NCBI RefSeq assembly: GCF_001311075.1
Contig: NZ_BBAD01000007.1
Span: forward strand, 1-63,640
DNA: 63,640 nucleotides
Direction of reading: 5' to 3'
From: Secundilactobacillus similis DSM 23365 = JCM 2765
GTDB lineage: Bacteria > Bacillota > Bacilli > Lactobacillales > Lactobacillaceae
Shown here one piece after another: positions 1 through 9,010 of the stretch. How positions within the stretch are numbered: the first letter of the stretch is position 1; every line of letters begins with the position of its first letter. A program made the translations under genes and the position numbers. The notes beneath the pieces are model-generated. The model made no database searches and had not been told where the DNA came from. It saw only the letters and a program-made list of their open reading frames with translations.

Positions 1-46
1 AAGCGACAGCAGATGACATGTAACTAGCTATCTAATTAAAATGAAA

Positions 47-85
47 AACGCACGTCATACCAGCATCACTGGTACAACGTGCGTT
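47..85 (-). terminator. Rho-independent terminator of the sulfite reductase operon
   Basis: A 9-bp perfect stem (AACGCACGT / ACGTGCGTT) is followed on the minus strand by a run of five T. It lies 5 bases past the stop of the last gene of the minus-strand operon. Confidence 0.85.
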
Positions 86-89
86 CAAA

Positions 90-2154
90 TTAATCATTGT
101 CAGTCAAAATTTGGTAAATCGGTGCGCCTTCACACTGCTCAGGCACATGCGTCCCAAGTAGGGTGGCGATGGTAGGCGCAACGTCCACTTGGCGGATGAC
201 GCGCTTAGTGGTGTAGTTGGCTTTGATACCAGGGCCAGCGGCGACGAAGGTTGGGGTGACGGAAGTGCCGAAGTAGCCTTCAGCGGTGGATAAGCCATCA
301 CCGTGGAGTCGATTGAAGCCTTCGTTGACGGTGAAGAAGATGTCGCCGGCTTCGTCACCGTTAGTACCAAAGACCACGGCGTCCTTGTTGCGGACGGCCA
401 GCCCGACAACCCGTTTGCCCGTTGCGGGGTCGCGGTAGTTGTAGAGGTCGTTGATGACCTGTTCTTCAAGGTCGTATTTGTCCTTTGGATCCACGATACC
501 GTGCTTGTCACGGCCCTTGACGTTGATGTAGATGTAATTGCTACGAATCTGAACAGCGGTGGTTTTATCCCAATCCACTTCATCAATTTTGTTGCCATCA
601 GCGTCCGTCTTCAGGGTGGTGTAACCGAGCTGTTCCATGACGGAGACGTTCAAGCCACCATATTCACCCAAGATTGGGGGCACGTTTTCGCCGACCAGCA
701 ATCCGTGATCAGAAACGACGAAGATCGTGTAGCCTTCATCCAAGAAGTGCAGGAAGCGGCCGATGTAGTCGTCGGTTTGTTGGAAGACCCGTTCGATGAA
801 GCCTTGGTAGACCTTTTCATCGGTATTTTTCCAAGGTTCCAAGGTTTTACCTAAGTGCCAGAGTTGGTGACCGGCGCAATCCACGTTGTGCAGGTGGCTG
901 AAGATGGCGTCGAACTGCTTGTGTTGTAGCAGGTACTCTAGGCAATCTGCTTGCCACTGGCAGTAGATGTCCCAAGATGGGATGAAGACTTCGCGAACGA
1001 GTTCGGCGTCTTCACCACCGATGAGGCTAACGGGTGGAATGGGGCCGACGTTTTTGATGATGTCGTGGAACAGATCGTTATCCGACCACAGCATACTGTT
1101 GGTGGTATCTAGCGCGTTGCTGATCCAGAAGCGGAGGTTTTTACCATCTGGTGAAAGTTCCAAAATCTTGTAAGAACGGCAGCTTGGCTTTGTGGCGCCC
1201 TTTTTGGTGACGTCATCGATGATGCCAGAAACCATTTTGCCCTTTGGGATGACCGCGAATGGTTCGGCGTCATCCTTGGTGTGGTAGAGGGCAACGGCAT
1301 CGTAGTCACCGTTGGCACCCTTGGTGATGAGGGCGATGCGTTCCTCAGTCCCGCCGGAAACGACGAAGTGGAATTCTAAGGCACCTTCTGGGGCGTTGGC
1401 CCAACCTTCAGCGGGTTTGATGCCAGTGAAGAATTGATCGTACGCCACTTTAGCGCCAATCATCATTTCGGTGTCGTCCAGAGTTTTGATGTAGGTCCGA
1501 ATCTCATTACCTTCACGGGATTTGTCGCCCCACCAGAGTTCCATCATTTCATCTTCTTCATCGGAAGCTTCACTGGATGGGTTCTTCAACACTTCACTCA
1601 AATCGGTGATGTTGCACCCAACGCCGGCGGCTTTATCGGTATGGCCGGTGAAGTGGTCTTTTTCGATATCAGCGTTGGCGTAGATGATCTTTTCCCAGTC
1701 CATTTGCGCAACGCCCATGTTGACGGAGCCGGGTTGGGTACCATCAACAACGCTCAAGAGGGGACTCTTTGAAGTTGGGGGCCATGAACAACCTGGCCAG
1801 TGCCAGACCATGGTTTTCTTACCGTTCTTGGTGGTTTCGTTCCAGATTGGTTCGGCCTTGCAGTTGCGGGAGTCCATGTTGTAGACCACGGCGTCCAGAC
1901 TTTCAGGGGCTTGGCGCCAGTAGCAGGTGATGCCGTGCGTACCGGATAGCGCCGGTGGCTAACGTCGTCCAGCAAGGTGGCGTAATCGTGGGAACGGATC
2001 CCAGTAGTTTGATGCCTTTGTGGGCGGAGCCCCGTTCAAGGTATTTTTTCAGATTGGGCATCTTGCCCTCGTTTACAAGTCGGTTGGCGGTGCGGGAGTC
2101 TAACCCGTCGATGCCAAGCACGATGACTTTATCGGTACGTGGTTTTTCGGTCAT
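90..2154 (-). CDS. AlkP-superfamily type I phosphodiesterase/nucleotide pyrophosphatase-like hydrolase (frame interrupted)
   Basis: Predicted cytoplasmic metal-dependent hydrolase of the alkaline phosphatase superfamily; the substrate is unknown. I see the metal-binding GIDGLD near the N terminus, a nucleophile region PPCWTTLATGA, the metal motif NVDCAGHQLWH and SDHG further on. About 688 residues if the frame is restored. No signal peptide is visible. The frame breaks around 1905-1935: the expected TGAYPGTHGITCYW is recovered if two short homopolymers (TT and GGG) each lost one base, so I read this as sequencing error, not decay. It is the last gene of the methionine T-box operon behind sulfite reductase, flavodoxin and the siroheme chelatase, which suggests a role in sulfur acquisition (inference), for example on a sulfated or nucleotide-linked sulfur compound. 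Family confident, substrate not. Confidence 0.8.
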
Positions 2155-2185
2155 TCAAATGCCTCCAGTAATATATAGTAGTTTT

Positions 2186-2890
2186 TTAGTTTGATGACAC
2201 CTGGTTCACTGCGTTGAGGCGCTCTTGCAGGGCCTGCGTAATGACTTGGTGGTCTTCTAGGGTTGGTAAAAAGATGCTGTCGGGTTGAATCGCTGTGACC
2301 CGGTCGCGAATCCGGTTGGCCAAGCGCCCGTCCGTCAAGAAAAGGCGTTGGACGATCAGTGGTTCGCTGTCCGGTTTCACGACGTTTTGGATCAGGTGAT
2401 GCCCGATATAGTTAGCGCAACGCACGGTGACGCCTAAGTCATCTTCAAGGTGTTCAGCGATGGCCTTCAACTGGGTGTAAGGTTCGTTATAGTGCGGGGT
2501 GCCGTGAGCAATCAGGAGAACTGGTCGTTCGGGGTTCTCCGCTAAGGCGTCGCTGATTTGGTCCCGCAGAAAGTCGTAAACGGCGATGGTCGTTGCCAGC
2601 GGTTTGAGGAACGTCAGCGACACATCCGGTGAGACCGTTGCCAGTATCCGTCGTGGAATGTCTTGTTTCACGTGGGTGGCAGCGAAGAGCAGCACCGGCG
2701 CAATGATAATGTGGTCAACTTGTTCCTGCAACTGGCGTAAGCCATCTTCAAGGGTGAGCTGCTTGCCTTCAAGGAAGCCGATACAAGCTGGCGTTCCAGT
2801 CGTTTCGATGAAGTCGCGGAGTAGTTGAATGTTGGCCTTAGGAAGCTTATTATGCCGGCCGTGAAGCACATAAATAATGCCTGTCGCCAT
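2186..2890 (-). CDS. sirB: Sirohydrochlorin chelatase (CbiX/SirB family)
   Basis: Inserts a metal (iron, to make siroheme) into sirohydrochlorin. The 234-residue protein begins with a hydrophobic strand and HGRHN (first half-domain metal-binding His) and has a second LIAHGTPHYN motif near residue 130, the paired pattern of two-domain CbiX-type chelatases. The start is an ATG preceded by AAAGGAGATGACAAGTT, a good ribosome site. It sits directly downstream of the flavodoxin and sulfite reductase genes; sulfite reductase needs siroheme, so iron as the metal is a reasonable inference. The frame is intact. Confidence 0.88.
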   Translation of the reverse strand: MATGIIYVLHGRHNKLPKANIQLLRDFIETTGTPACIGFLEGKQLTLEDGLRQLQEQVDHIIIAPVLLFAATHVKQDIPRRILATVSPDVSLTFLKPLATTIAVYDFLRDQISDALAENPERPVLLIAHGTPHYNEPYTQLKAIAEHLEDDLGVTVRCANYIGHHLIQNVVKPDSEPLIVQRLFLTDGRLANRIRDRVTAIQPDSIFLPTLEDHQVITQALQERLNAVNQVSSN

Positions 2891-2924
2891 AACTTGTCAT
2901 CTCCTTTAACTTAAATGATGGGTG

Positions 2925-3364
2925 TTAAATGCTGGTGATCGTTGCTGCAAGTTGCTTGAGGGCTTCAGTCGCTTCGTCATCGGGAGCGAGTTCAATCTTT
3001 AGTCCGGGCGCGATGATGTTGGCGCCGGCTTCCTTAACGCGACCTTCGATGTCGTCAACAGCGCTGCAGAAGTCATCGTAACTGGTATCGCCGGTACCGA
3101 TAACCGAAACGTTAAACCCGTTGAGATCGGCATCCTCAACGTCATCGGCAAAATCAATGATGCCGTCTGGCAACTCAGCATCGCCATCGGTGTAACTCGC
3201 AATCACGTACGCATCGGCATCGGTAAAGAAGTCGGCCACTTCGATGCCATCATCACCGTCAAATGCTTCAACGTCGGCGCCTTATCGGTGAGGGCGTCAC
3301 TGAGAACGTCCACAGCTTCTTTGGTGTTGCCGGTTAGGCTGGTATAAATAATTTTCACTTTCAT
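2925..3364 (-). CDS. Flavodoxin (one frame break near 3280)
   Basis: Small FMN electron carrier, about 146 residues when the frame is restored. The N terminus reads MKVKIIYTSLTGNTK, in which TSLTGNTK is the FMN phosphate-binding loop; acidic loops such as ASYTDGDAELPDG follow. The start ATG overlaps the stop of sulfite reductase (ATGA), so translation is probably coupled. The break at about 3280 is fixed by restoring one G (AAGGGCGCC). Its position between sulfite reductase and the siroheme chelatase strongly suggests that it donates electrons to sulfite reductase (inference). Likely reduced in turn by the ferredoxin/flavodoxin-NADP reductase encoded at 6912. Confidence 0.87.
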
Positions 3365-4992
3365 TTCGCAATTTCCTCCGGTTTCAATTGATCAAAGTAG
3401 TGGGTCAGGACCGCTTGGAAGTGGTCCGTGCCTTGACGCTGGTAGTACTCGTAGAAGCTTTCGCCGTTTTGCAGGTTATCTTGGTAGTCTTGTAGCAGAC
3501 TGGCCGTGGCGTCAACGATTTGGTCAGCGACCACCTTGCCTTTGAGGTTCTCGTTAAAGTGACCGCCATCGAGGAGCTACCGCCAACTGAGAACTGGTAA
3601 CCTTCTACCTTGTCACCGTCAGCGGTCCGGGCATGGACCTTCAATGCCGATGTCGGCAATGCTCCGGTGCGCACAGTTGTTACCACACCCGGTTAAGGTG
3701 ATGGCAACTGGTTTTTCAAAGGTGAAGCGGGCGTCCAAGGCGTTGAGAATTGGCTCGAAAATTTCCTTAGTATGTGAATTGGCGAGATTACAATATTCAG
3801 CGCCGGTACAGGTTGTGGCGAGGTCCAGTAACGTTTCAGGCTTCGTGTTGAAGCGGGTGAAGATCTCGTTGGCCTTAACCGTTTCGAGGTCGGCCGCTGA
3901 AATCCACGGAATGATGAGGTTCTGTTCGTGATCAAAGCGGATTTCGTCGCGACCGTATTGACGAGCAATGTCGATAAATGCTTTGAAGTCCTCGGCATTG
4001 ATCCGACCAGTTGGGACAGAAACGCCAACGTAGTAGTAACCCTTTTGGGCTTGTTCGTGGATGCCCAGTGCGCTGCCGCCGTTGGACCAGCCGCGGACTT
4101 CACTGTGACCAGCCGTTTCGAGGTCGGGAAGTTGTTCGCGGATGGCGGCTTCGAATTTGTTGATGCCCCAGTCTTGAATCAGGAATTTTAACCGCGCCTT
4201 CGCCCGACTACGACGAGGACCGTTGTCCCGGTAGAGCTGAACGACGACTTCCGCTAGGTCAGCGACTTGGTCAGGGGTCACGAAGATGTTGGTTGAAAGG
4301 CCTAGGTAAGGGACCATGCCAAGGCCGCCACCGATTTTAACGTTGAAGCCCTGTACGGTTTGACCGTCGATTGCCTTGGTCGCTGGAATCAAAGCTAAGT
4401 CGTTGATTTCCGCGTTGCCGGCGTTGTAGATGTTACTGTTGATTGAAATCTTGAACTTCCGGGGCAAGTTTGAATAATCGCGGTTACCTTGGAAGCGTTC
4501 GTAAACTTGGAGCACCGTTTCGCGGGTGTCAAATAACTCGTTGGGGTCGATGCCGGAGAGCGGGTTATCGACGACGTTTCTGGTGATATCACCCTCGGCC
4601 CCGGCCGTGGTCAAACCAACTTCATTCAGTTGGTCGAACAATTCCGGCAGTTTCACAAAGGGAATCCAGTGGTACTGAACGGCTTGCCGGGTCGTTAAAT
4701 CAACGAAGCCGTGCCCGTAAGTCTCGGCGATCCAAGCAATCAAGTCAGCCTGTTTTAGGTTGATGCGGCCGCCAGGAATCTTGATCCGAAACATGAAGTT
4801 ACCTTGTTCCTGCGGCTTTTGAACCGTTAGGCCAGCGTATTTAAAATACATGTAGTAACTCTTATCAACTTCCGAGAAGGGATGCTTGATCAATTCCGGA
4901 AGGTCCTTGAAGACGTCCAGGCCGTCCTCTTTTAACTTACTTTTTTCATTCTTGTTGATGCGTTGATCCGCCCAAATTGCGTCGTAACTCAT
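3361..4992 (-). CDS. Ferredoxin/flavodoxin-type sulfite (nitrite) reductase, siroheme and 4Fe-4S (frame breaks near 3575 and 3640)
   Basis: Six-electron reduction of sulfite to sulfide (or nitrite to ammonia). About 540 residues. The paired cysteine motifs that hold the 4Fe-4S/siroheme centre are visible: TTCTGAEYCNLA and, about 50 residues later, TGCGNNCAHRS. The N-terminal half has the family's parachute-domain pattern (VDLTTRQAVQYHW, GDITRNVVDNPL). After the second Cys motif the frame breaks twice; adding one C at about 3575 restores GSSLDGGHFNENLKGK, and a second indel lies near 3640. Location with flavodoxin, siroheme chelatase and a methionine-type T-box favours sulfite over nitrite. 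First gene of the operon. Confidence 0.9.
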
Positions 4993-5024
4993 AACAACAC
5001 CCTCTATTCATCATGGTTAGTGGA

Positions 5025-5320
5025 CCAAAAAACGCGCCCCTTTCCAGATTGCTCTGAAAAAGGACGCGCTTGGCGTGGTACCACCTTTTTTTAATTCAAC
5101 ATCATTGTTAAATCCTCAAGGTCAGCATCATCACTCGGGATGACGCTGACAGCCTGATAACGGCGGCTGATCGTTACGGGCTTACACGCTGGCTCACCCG
5201 TAAAACTCCAAGACCATCTTCGGAGGCCCCACGTGACCTGCTTGCACCATCTCAGGCTCGCTATTACTGGTGGGGTGACTCGTACTCATCTTGTCATTGT
5301 TCCTGTGCGGTATTTAATTT
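5025..5320 (-). promoter_or_regulatory. T-box leader, methionine-type specifier, upstream of sulfite reductase
   Basis: On the minus strand the leader shows a Stem I with AGTACG on one side and CGAA-G-ATG-G on the other, a distal GAGATGGTG...GCAAG loop, the antiterminator AGGTGGTACCACG (5074-5086), and a competing terminator (GCGCGTCC ... GGGGCGCG then T6, 5028-5070). The specifier I read is ATG (Met) at 5215-5217; the spacing GAA-N-codon-purine is the same as in the isoleucine T-box at 15490. An alternative frame would read GAT. High uncharged tRNA-Met should therefore switch the operon on. Confidence 0.88.
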
Positions 5321-5327
5321 TGATGTT

Positions 5328-5356
5328 ATTCTAATCAGTTTTTAATTGACTGGCAA
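5328..5356 (-). promoter_or_regulatory. Promoter of the sulfite reductase T-box operon
   Basis: TTGCCA and TAGAAT separated by 17 bases on the minus strand, placed just upstream of the T-box start. Confidence 0.7.
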
Positions 5357-5455
5357 GTGTTCGCAATAGCTAAAATTTATCACTGACGAGAATTTGAACC
5401 GGTTTGATGATGATGATTGCCGGTAATTCGCACGGATCGGCATAGTTAAATTCTA

Positions 5456-6334
5456 TCAAGCCCCGATTTGTTGGTGATGGTTAAAATACTGCCGGAGCTC
5501 GTGCCGGGCCGCTGCCGCGATTGGCGGAATATCAGTGTTGGCGGTTCGAATCAGAAGGACGTGGATCGTATTAGCGCCCGTCAACTTTTTGGCAATCAGG
5601 CCAACGGATGCCGGGGTGGTGAGCGGACCGAGGTCGGTGGCGTAAGCATCGGACTCTCGGATGAGGTCGACCGTTGTTAACGGATCACTGCAAGTAATGG
5701 TCGGGGTCGAACTAGGGTGGGTGTCGGGGGTTGCGATAACGTGGGGATACGCAGTCAGGTCAGCTAACCGGAGTTCGGCCTTGTTAGCTAACGGGTGCGT
5801 TGGTCGCAGAAATACTTGCGTCTGATAAGTGCTGAGGGTTTCGTAAACGAGGTGCTGTTGCGCCAACGTGTTGGTCAATTGCGGCAAATCGAGGTCTGCG
5901 ACAGCGAGAATGCCCAGTTGGCAATGGAACTGAGCAACTTCCGCAATGATTTTTTGGTAGTCGCCATCGACTAAGCGAAATGATTGATAGTCGGGATAGC
6001 TTGTCGTGAGTGACGTTAATAGGGGCGACAATGCCGCACAGTATTGACTGGCGATGGCGAAGCTTTGATGGTCGTGATGCACGTTCGCAAAGCGGTGCTG
6101 TAAGTTCTCAACATCGCCAACGATTTTACGAGCGTGTTTCACGAACTGGGTACCGGCGGGCGTTAAAAAGTTGCCCTGCCGCGTCCGTTTAAAGAGTTGC
6201 GCGTTGAGCTCCAGTTCTAGTGCTTTGATACCGTGAGAGAGGCTAGGCTGTGACACGTATAATTTTTTGGCAGCGGCGTGGAAGCTGCCGTTATCGACAA
6301 CGGCGAGCACGTAACGCATTTGTTGAATGTTCAT
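5456..6334 (-). CDS. LysR-family transcriptional regulator
   Basis: A 292-residue regulator with the N-terminal winged helix-turn-helix of LysR proteins (MRYVLAVVDNGSFHAAAKKL, SQPSLSHGIKALE, residues about 5-50) and a C-terminal effector domain. It is transcribed from its own methionine-type T-box and lies just upstream of the sulfite reductase operon on the same strand, with about 460 bases between them. It is therefore likely to be a regulator of cysteine/methionine or sulfur metabolism (CysB/CmbR-like role, inference from context, not from residues). Frame intact; start ATG preceded by AAGGAAGGTGA. Confidence 0.88.
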   Translation of the reverse strand: MNIQQMRYVLAVVDNGSFHAAAKKLYVSQPSLSHGIKALELELNAQLFKRTRQGNFLTPAGTQFVKHARKIVGDVENLQHRFANVHHDHQSFAIASQYCAALSPLLTSLTTSYPDYQSFRLVDGDYQKIIAEVAQFHCQLGILAVADLDLPQLTNTLAQQHLVYETLSTYQTQVFLRPTHPLANKAELRLADLTAYPHVIATPDTHPSSTPTITCSDPLTTVDLIRESDAYATDLGPLTTPASVGLIAKKLTGANTIHVLLIRTANTDIPPIAAAARHELRQYFNHHQQIGA

Positions 6335-6357
6335 AAAAAATCACCTTCCTTGGGGAT

Positions 6358-6640
6358 ACAAAAAGCCCTTCACAGCTTAAATGCTATGAAGGGACGCAGT
6401 TTGCGTGGTACCACCCAGTTTTGTATGGCAGTTGCCATACCTCAATTCGGTACCGGTTTGATACCTAGTCTGGTAACGGGGACGACCGGTCAATCAGCGT
6501 GAACTGACTGACAACTCCGAGTTCATATTCGCTGTGGTCACGGGGGCCCCTTTTTCACCATCCGGGTTCTCTGACGACGTGACTAACAGTTACTCTTCTC
6601 TTCAACGTGATTCGTATTATTAGAAAATGATTAAAGAATA
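6358..6640 (-). promoter_or_regulatory. T-box leader, methionine-type specifier, upstream of the LysR gene
   Basis: The minus strand has a GGGTGGTACCACGC antiterminator (6403-6416), a terminator made of CCCTTCATAGC...GCTGTGAAGGG followed by T5 (6358-6395), a GGATGGTGAAAAAG distal loop and a specifier loop CGAA-T-ATG-A with ATG at 6524-6526. A regulator gene under T-box control is less common than a biosynthetic gene. Confidence 0.88.
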
Positions 6641-6646
6641 CGGGCT

Positions 6647-6675
6647 AGTCTAGCGAGTTTCAGTGACCGTGTCAA
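6647..6675 (-). promoter_or_regulatory. Promoter of the LysR T-box transcript
   Basis: TTGACA - 17 bases - TAGACT on the minus strand, directly upstream of the T-box. Confidence 0.75.
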
Positions 6676-6796
6676 GACGAAGATTTTTATCAGGCGGTGC
6701 CGAATTTAGCGATGTAGTAGTGACAAAGTGGCCGGTGATGCGGTTATCGCTGGGGTTAAAAATAACGGATCGTTAGTCTATGAAGTGAATCGCTGC

Positions 6797-6826
6797 TTGA
6801 CAGTTATCTTGTGGAAGTGATAAATT
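6797..6826 (+). promoter_or_regulatory. Probable promoter of the ferredoxin-NADP reductase gene
   Basis: TTGACA at 6797 with TAAATT 18 bases later, about 85 bases before the start codon and divergent from the LysR promoter. Confidence 0.5.
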
Positions 6827-6911
6827 GCCGAGTATTAAGTTTAAGGATAACTGGTATCGGCACTGACATAGCCATGTGAGGTTGGCCTAACCAGTTTTAG
6901 GAGGCGTGCTG

Positions 6912-7899
6912 ATGCAAAGTGATGAACATTTATATGATTTAACCGTTGTTGGTGGTGGACCCGTGGGAATGTTTGCGGCCATGTATGCGGGGATGCGGAA
7001 TCTGGATACCCAGTTAATCGAAAGCTTGCCAGAGTTAGGTGGCCAGGTTGAAGCACTGTATCCGGAAAAAACGATTCACGATATTGCGGGCTTTGTGTCG
7101 GGGAAGGGGTCTGAGCTGATCGCCAACTTGAAACAGCAATTGGCCGAGGTCCAAGATCAAGTGTCGATCCACTTATCAGAAGAAGTGATTGGACTTGAAA
7201 AACAGGCGATGGGACGTTTATTCTGACCACGTCTAAGCGGACGACCCACACGAAAACGATTTTGATTTCAGTAGGGAGCGGTGCCTTTACCCCACGTCAA
7301 TTAGCTTGCGATTACGACCACGCGTTGGATGGTAAACAGGTCCGCTACTTCGTTAAACGGTTAGCTGATTTTGCCGGTAAAACGTGGCGGTTGCGGGCGG
7401 TGGAGACGCTGCGATTGACTGGGCGTTAGCGCTGGAGCCAATCGCGAACCACGTCTCAATCATTCACCGGCGTAATAACTTCCGGGGCTTGGAATCCAGT
7501 GTTGCACAGTTGCAGCAGTCCAGCGTGGAACTAGTGACACCGTTTAACATTACTGGGGTGACTGCTCAGGGTGAGGGCGTTCAAATCGAATTACAGGAAA
7601 ACAAAGGTGACACCGCCAAGTCACTTACGGCTGATACCTTATTAGTGAACTACGGCTTTATTGCGGATAATCATTTGTTGAAAGACTGGGGCCTTGAGCT
7701 GGAGCGTCGGGCGTTGGTGGTTAACGAGTTCATGATGTCATCTGAACCCGGAATTTATGGCATCGGTGATGCCTCGACCTATCCCGGTAAAGTGAAACTG
7801 ATTTCTAGTGGGTTTGGGGAAGCGCCGGCCGCAATTAATCATATTTCGACTGAGTTGTATCCGGATCGGCGGCAACCGTTGCATAGTACGTCGATGTAA
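6912..7899 (+). CDS. Ferredoxin/flavodoxin-NADP reductase, thioredoxin reductase-like type (frame breaks near 7207 and 7380)
   Basis: FAD enzyme passing electrons between NADPH and ferredoxin or flavodoxin. About 330 residues. The N terminus has the FAD dinucleotide fold GGGPVGMFAAMYAGMR, then SLPELGGQVEALYPEK; the NADPH fold reads VAVAGGGDAAIDWA after the second break, and the C terminus has GIYGIGDASTYPGK. No CxxC redox pair is present, which separates it from thioredoxin reductase and fits the YumC-type FNR family. Adding one G at about 7207 and one C at about 7380 restores a continuous frame. ATG at 6912 is preferred over GTG at 6906 because AGGAGG then has normal spacing. A likely partner for the flavodoxin at 2925. 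Confidence 0.88.
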
Positions 7900-7914
7900 T
7901 GTGGTGGCTGACTG

Positions 7915-7930
7915 TGTTTCACGTGAAACA
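7915..7930. promoter_or_regulatory. parS site (ParB/Spo0J binding palindrome), exact
   Basis: TGTTTCACGTGAAACA, a perfect 16-bp palindrome identical to the known Firmicutes parS sequence, in the intergenic gap 16 bases past the reductase stop codon. Such sites nucleate ParB and cluster around the replication origin. Confidence 0.85.
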
Positions 7931-8032
7931 GGCTAGATTGTTGATTTGACAGCAGTTCAACGTATCACTAGATAACTAGTTAGCTGAAAATGATCATCAT
8001 TCAGCCAATTTACTGAACAATTATCGCTAAAA

Positions 8033-8048
8033 TGTTCCACATGAAACA
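8033..8048. promoter_or_regulatory. Second parS-like site, one mismatch
   Basis: TGTTCCACATGAAACA, one mismatch (G to A in the centre) from the parS consensus TGTTNCACGTGAAACA, 118 bases from the exact site in the same intergenic region. Confidence 0.55.
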
Positions 8049-8216
8049 TTTTTGTCACTTGATTTAGGTCAAGGTAGCCAATCGTTAATCAGACTATGCT
8101 AGCGTCAAGTTGGAAACCAATGAGGGACTTAAGCTTTTTATTACTTCTTTTTTGGGTTTCCTTAAGGTTAATTCGGCATACTATAGTCATCAACAACGAT
8201 AAGGAGCGTGAGGCAC

Positions 8217-8474
8217 ATGTTGCTTGATCACGATACAAAAATGGCAAATATTATTGCTGCTCAAATTACGAAGGTGTTCTACCCCTTCGTTGTAGCAAAA
8301 ACCGAAACCGGTGAGTACTTACACCTCAATGTATCCGACACGGAACGTGCAGATCCGCTGTTCTGGGATGAACTTCGGAGTATCCTCCAAGCAAAATTGT
8401 GGGTTCCCGTTGGTAAGAAGTACCACCAACTACTTGATAACGGCTGGTTAGTGACAGACCCCGTTTTGGATTAA
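8217..8474 (+). CDS. Small protein of unknown function, 85 residues
   Basis: I do not recognise this protein. It is acidic-to-neutral, with no signal peptide or membrane segment; the sequence alternates hydrophobic strands (VFYPFVVAKT, YLHLNVS) with a WDELRSILQAKLWVPVGKKYHQ helix-strand region, suggesting a small compact domain. ATG at 8217 is preferred over GTG at 8208 because AAGGAG then has workable spacing (about 10 bases). It is monocistronic, ended by a strong terminator, and follows the parS region. Codon use and the good ribosome site support a real gene. Confidence 0.7.
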   Translation: MLLDHDTKMANIIAAQITKVFYPFVVAKTETGEYLHLNVSDTERADPLFWDELRSILQAKLWVPVGKKYHQLLDNGWLVTDPVLD

Positions 8475-8496
8475 CTAAAATTTGAATTGATTGCGT

Positions 8497-8533
8497 GCAA
8501 CCGCCAGCGTGCTTGTTGGTGGTTGCTTTTTTT
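8497..8533 (+). terminator. Rho-independent terminator after the 85-residue gene
   Basis: GCAACCGCCA pairs with TGGTGGTTGC (one mismatch) and seven T follow. Confidence 0.88.
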
Positions 8534-8880
8534 GCTGTCGCTTGGGTCCAGCGTAAGTGTTGGGTGCGATTGGGGGAAGGCTGTTTGTCGTCGCTTCGCT
8601 CGCCAAAGCCGCATGAAACCCGGTGCTCTCAGACTACAAAATTCGGCGCCACTTAAACTGTTATTTCCAGGGTTCCTGAAGTTGTAAGAACTTGCCAACC
8701 ACGCGCTTTCTGGCTACCACGCCGAATGGCAGATAGGCTTCTGACTTCGTCGAGTCGTGCTACGCGAGACTGAGAGCTGCATGTAAGGCGAGTCCGGTAA
8801 ACCCGCCAAGCCCGGGCGCCTTCACCGAACTCACCTTACACACTGCTCTCAACCCGTCTCGCTCCGCACACTGTCTCAAA
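8534..8880. repeat. Intergenic repeat element with terminal GTCCAGCGTAAGTGTT motif and inner long hairpin
   Basis: Starts immediately after a terminator T-run. Its first 150 bases (TCCAGCGTAAGTGTTGGGT..., GTCGTCGCT, CTCGCCAAA, CTACAAAATTCGGCG, CACTTAAACTGTTATTTC) recur at 63311 and, shortened, at 14638. The right part (8758-8868) is one long hairpin with arms ATGTAAGG / CCTTACA around a GCCAAGCCCGGGCG loop, belonging to the hairpin family described in the findings. The right terminal inverted repeat seen at 63640 is missing here. Confidence 0.75.
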
Positions 8881-9010
8881 ACGAGAACATCAGACTAAAA
8901 TGTTTGACATCGTTAGCCAACCAACGTAAGCTTTGGACAGAGATTTAGAGCTTACTTTTCGTAACCAGAAATAAAAATGGTTAATTAAAATTGAAGGAAG
9001 CGTTACCCCT

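Noticed and set aside
8471-8698. Frames on both strands inside the 8534 repeat, also 63272-63604
   Set aside because: They recur only because the repeat recurs; no ribosome sites and no protein family.
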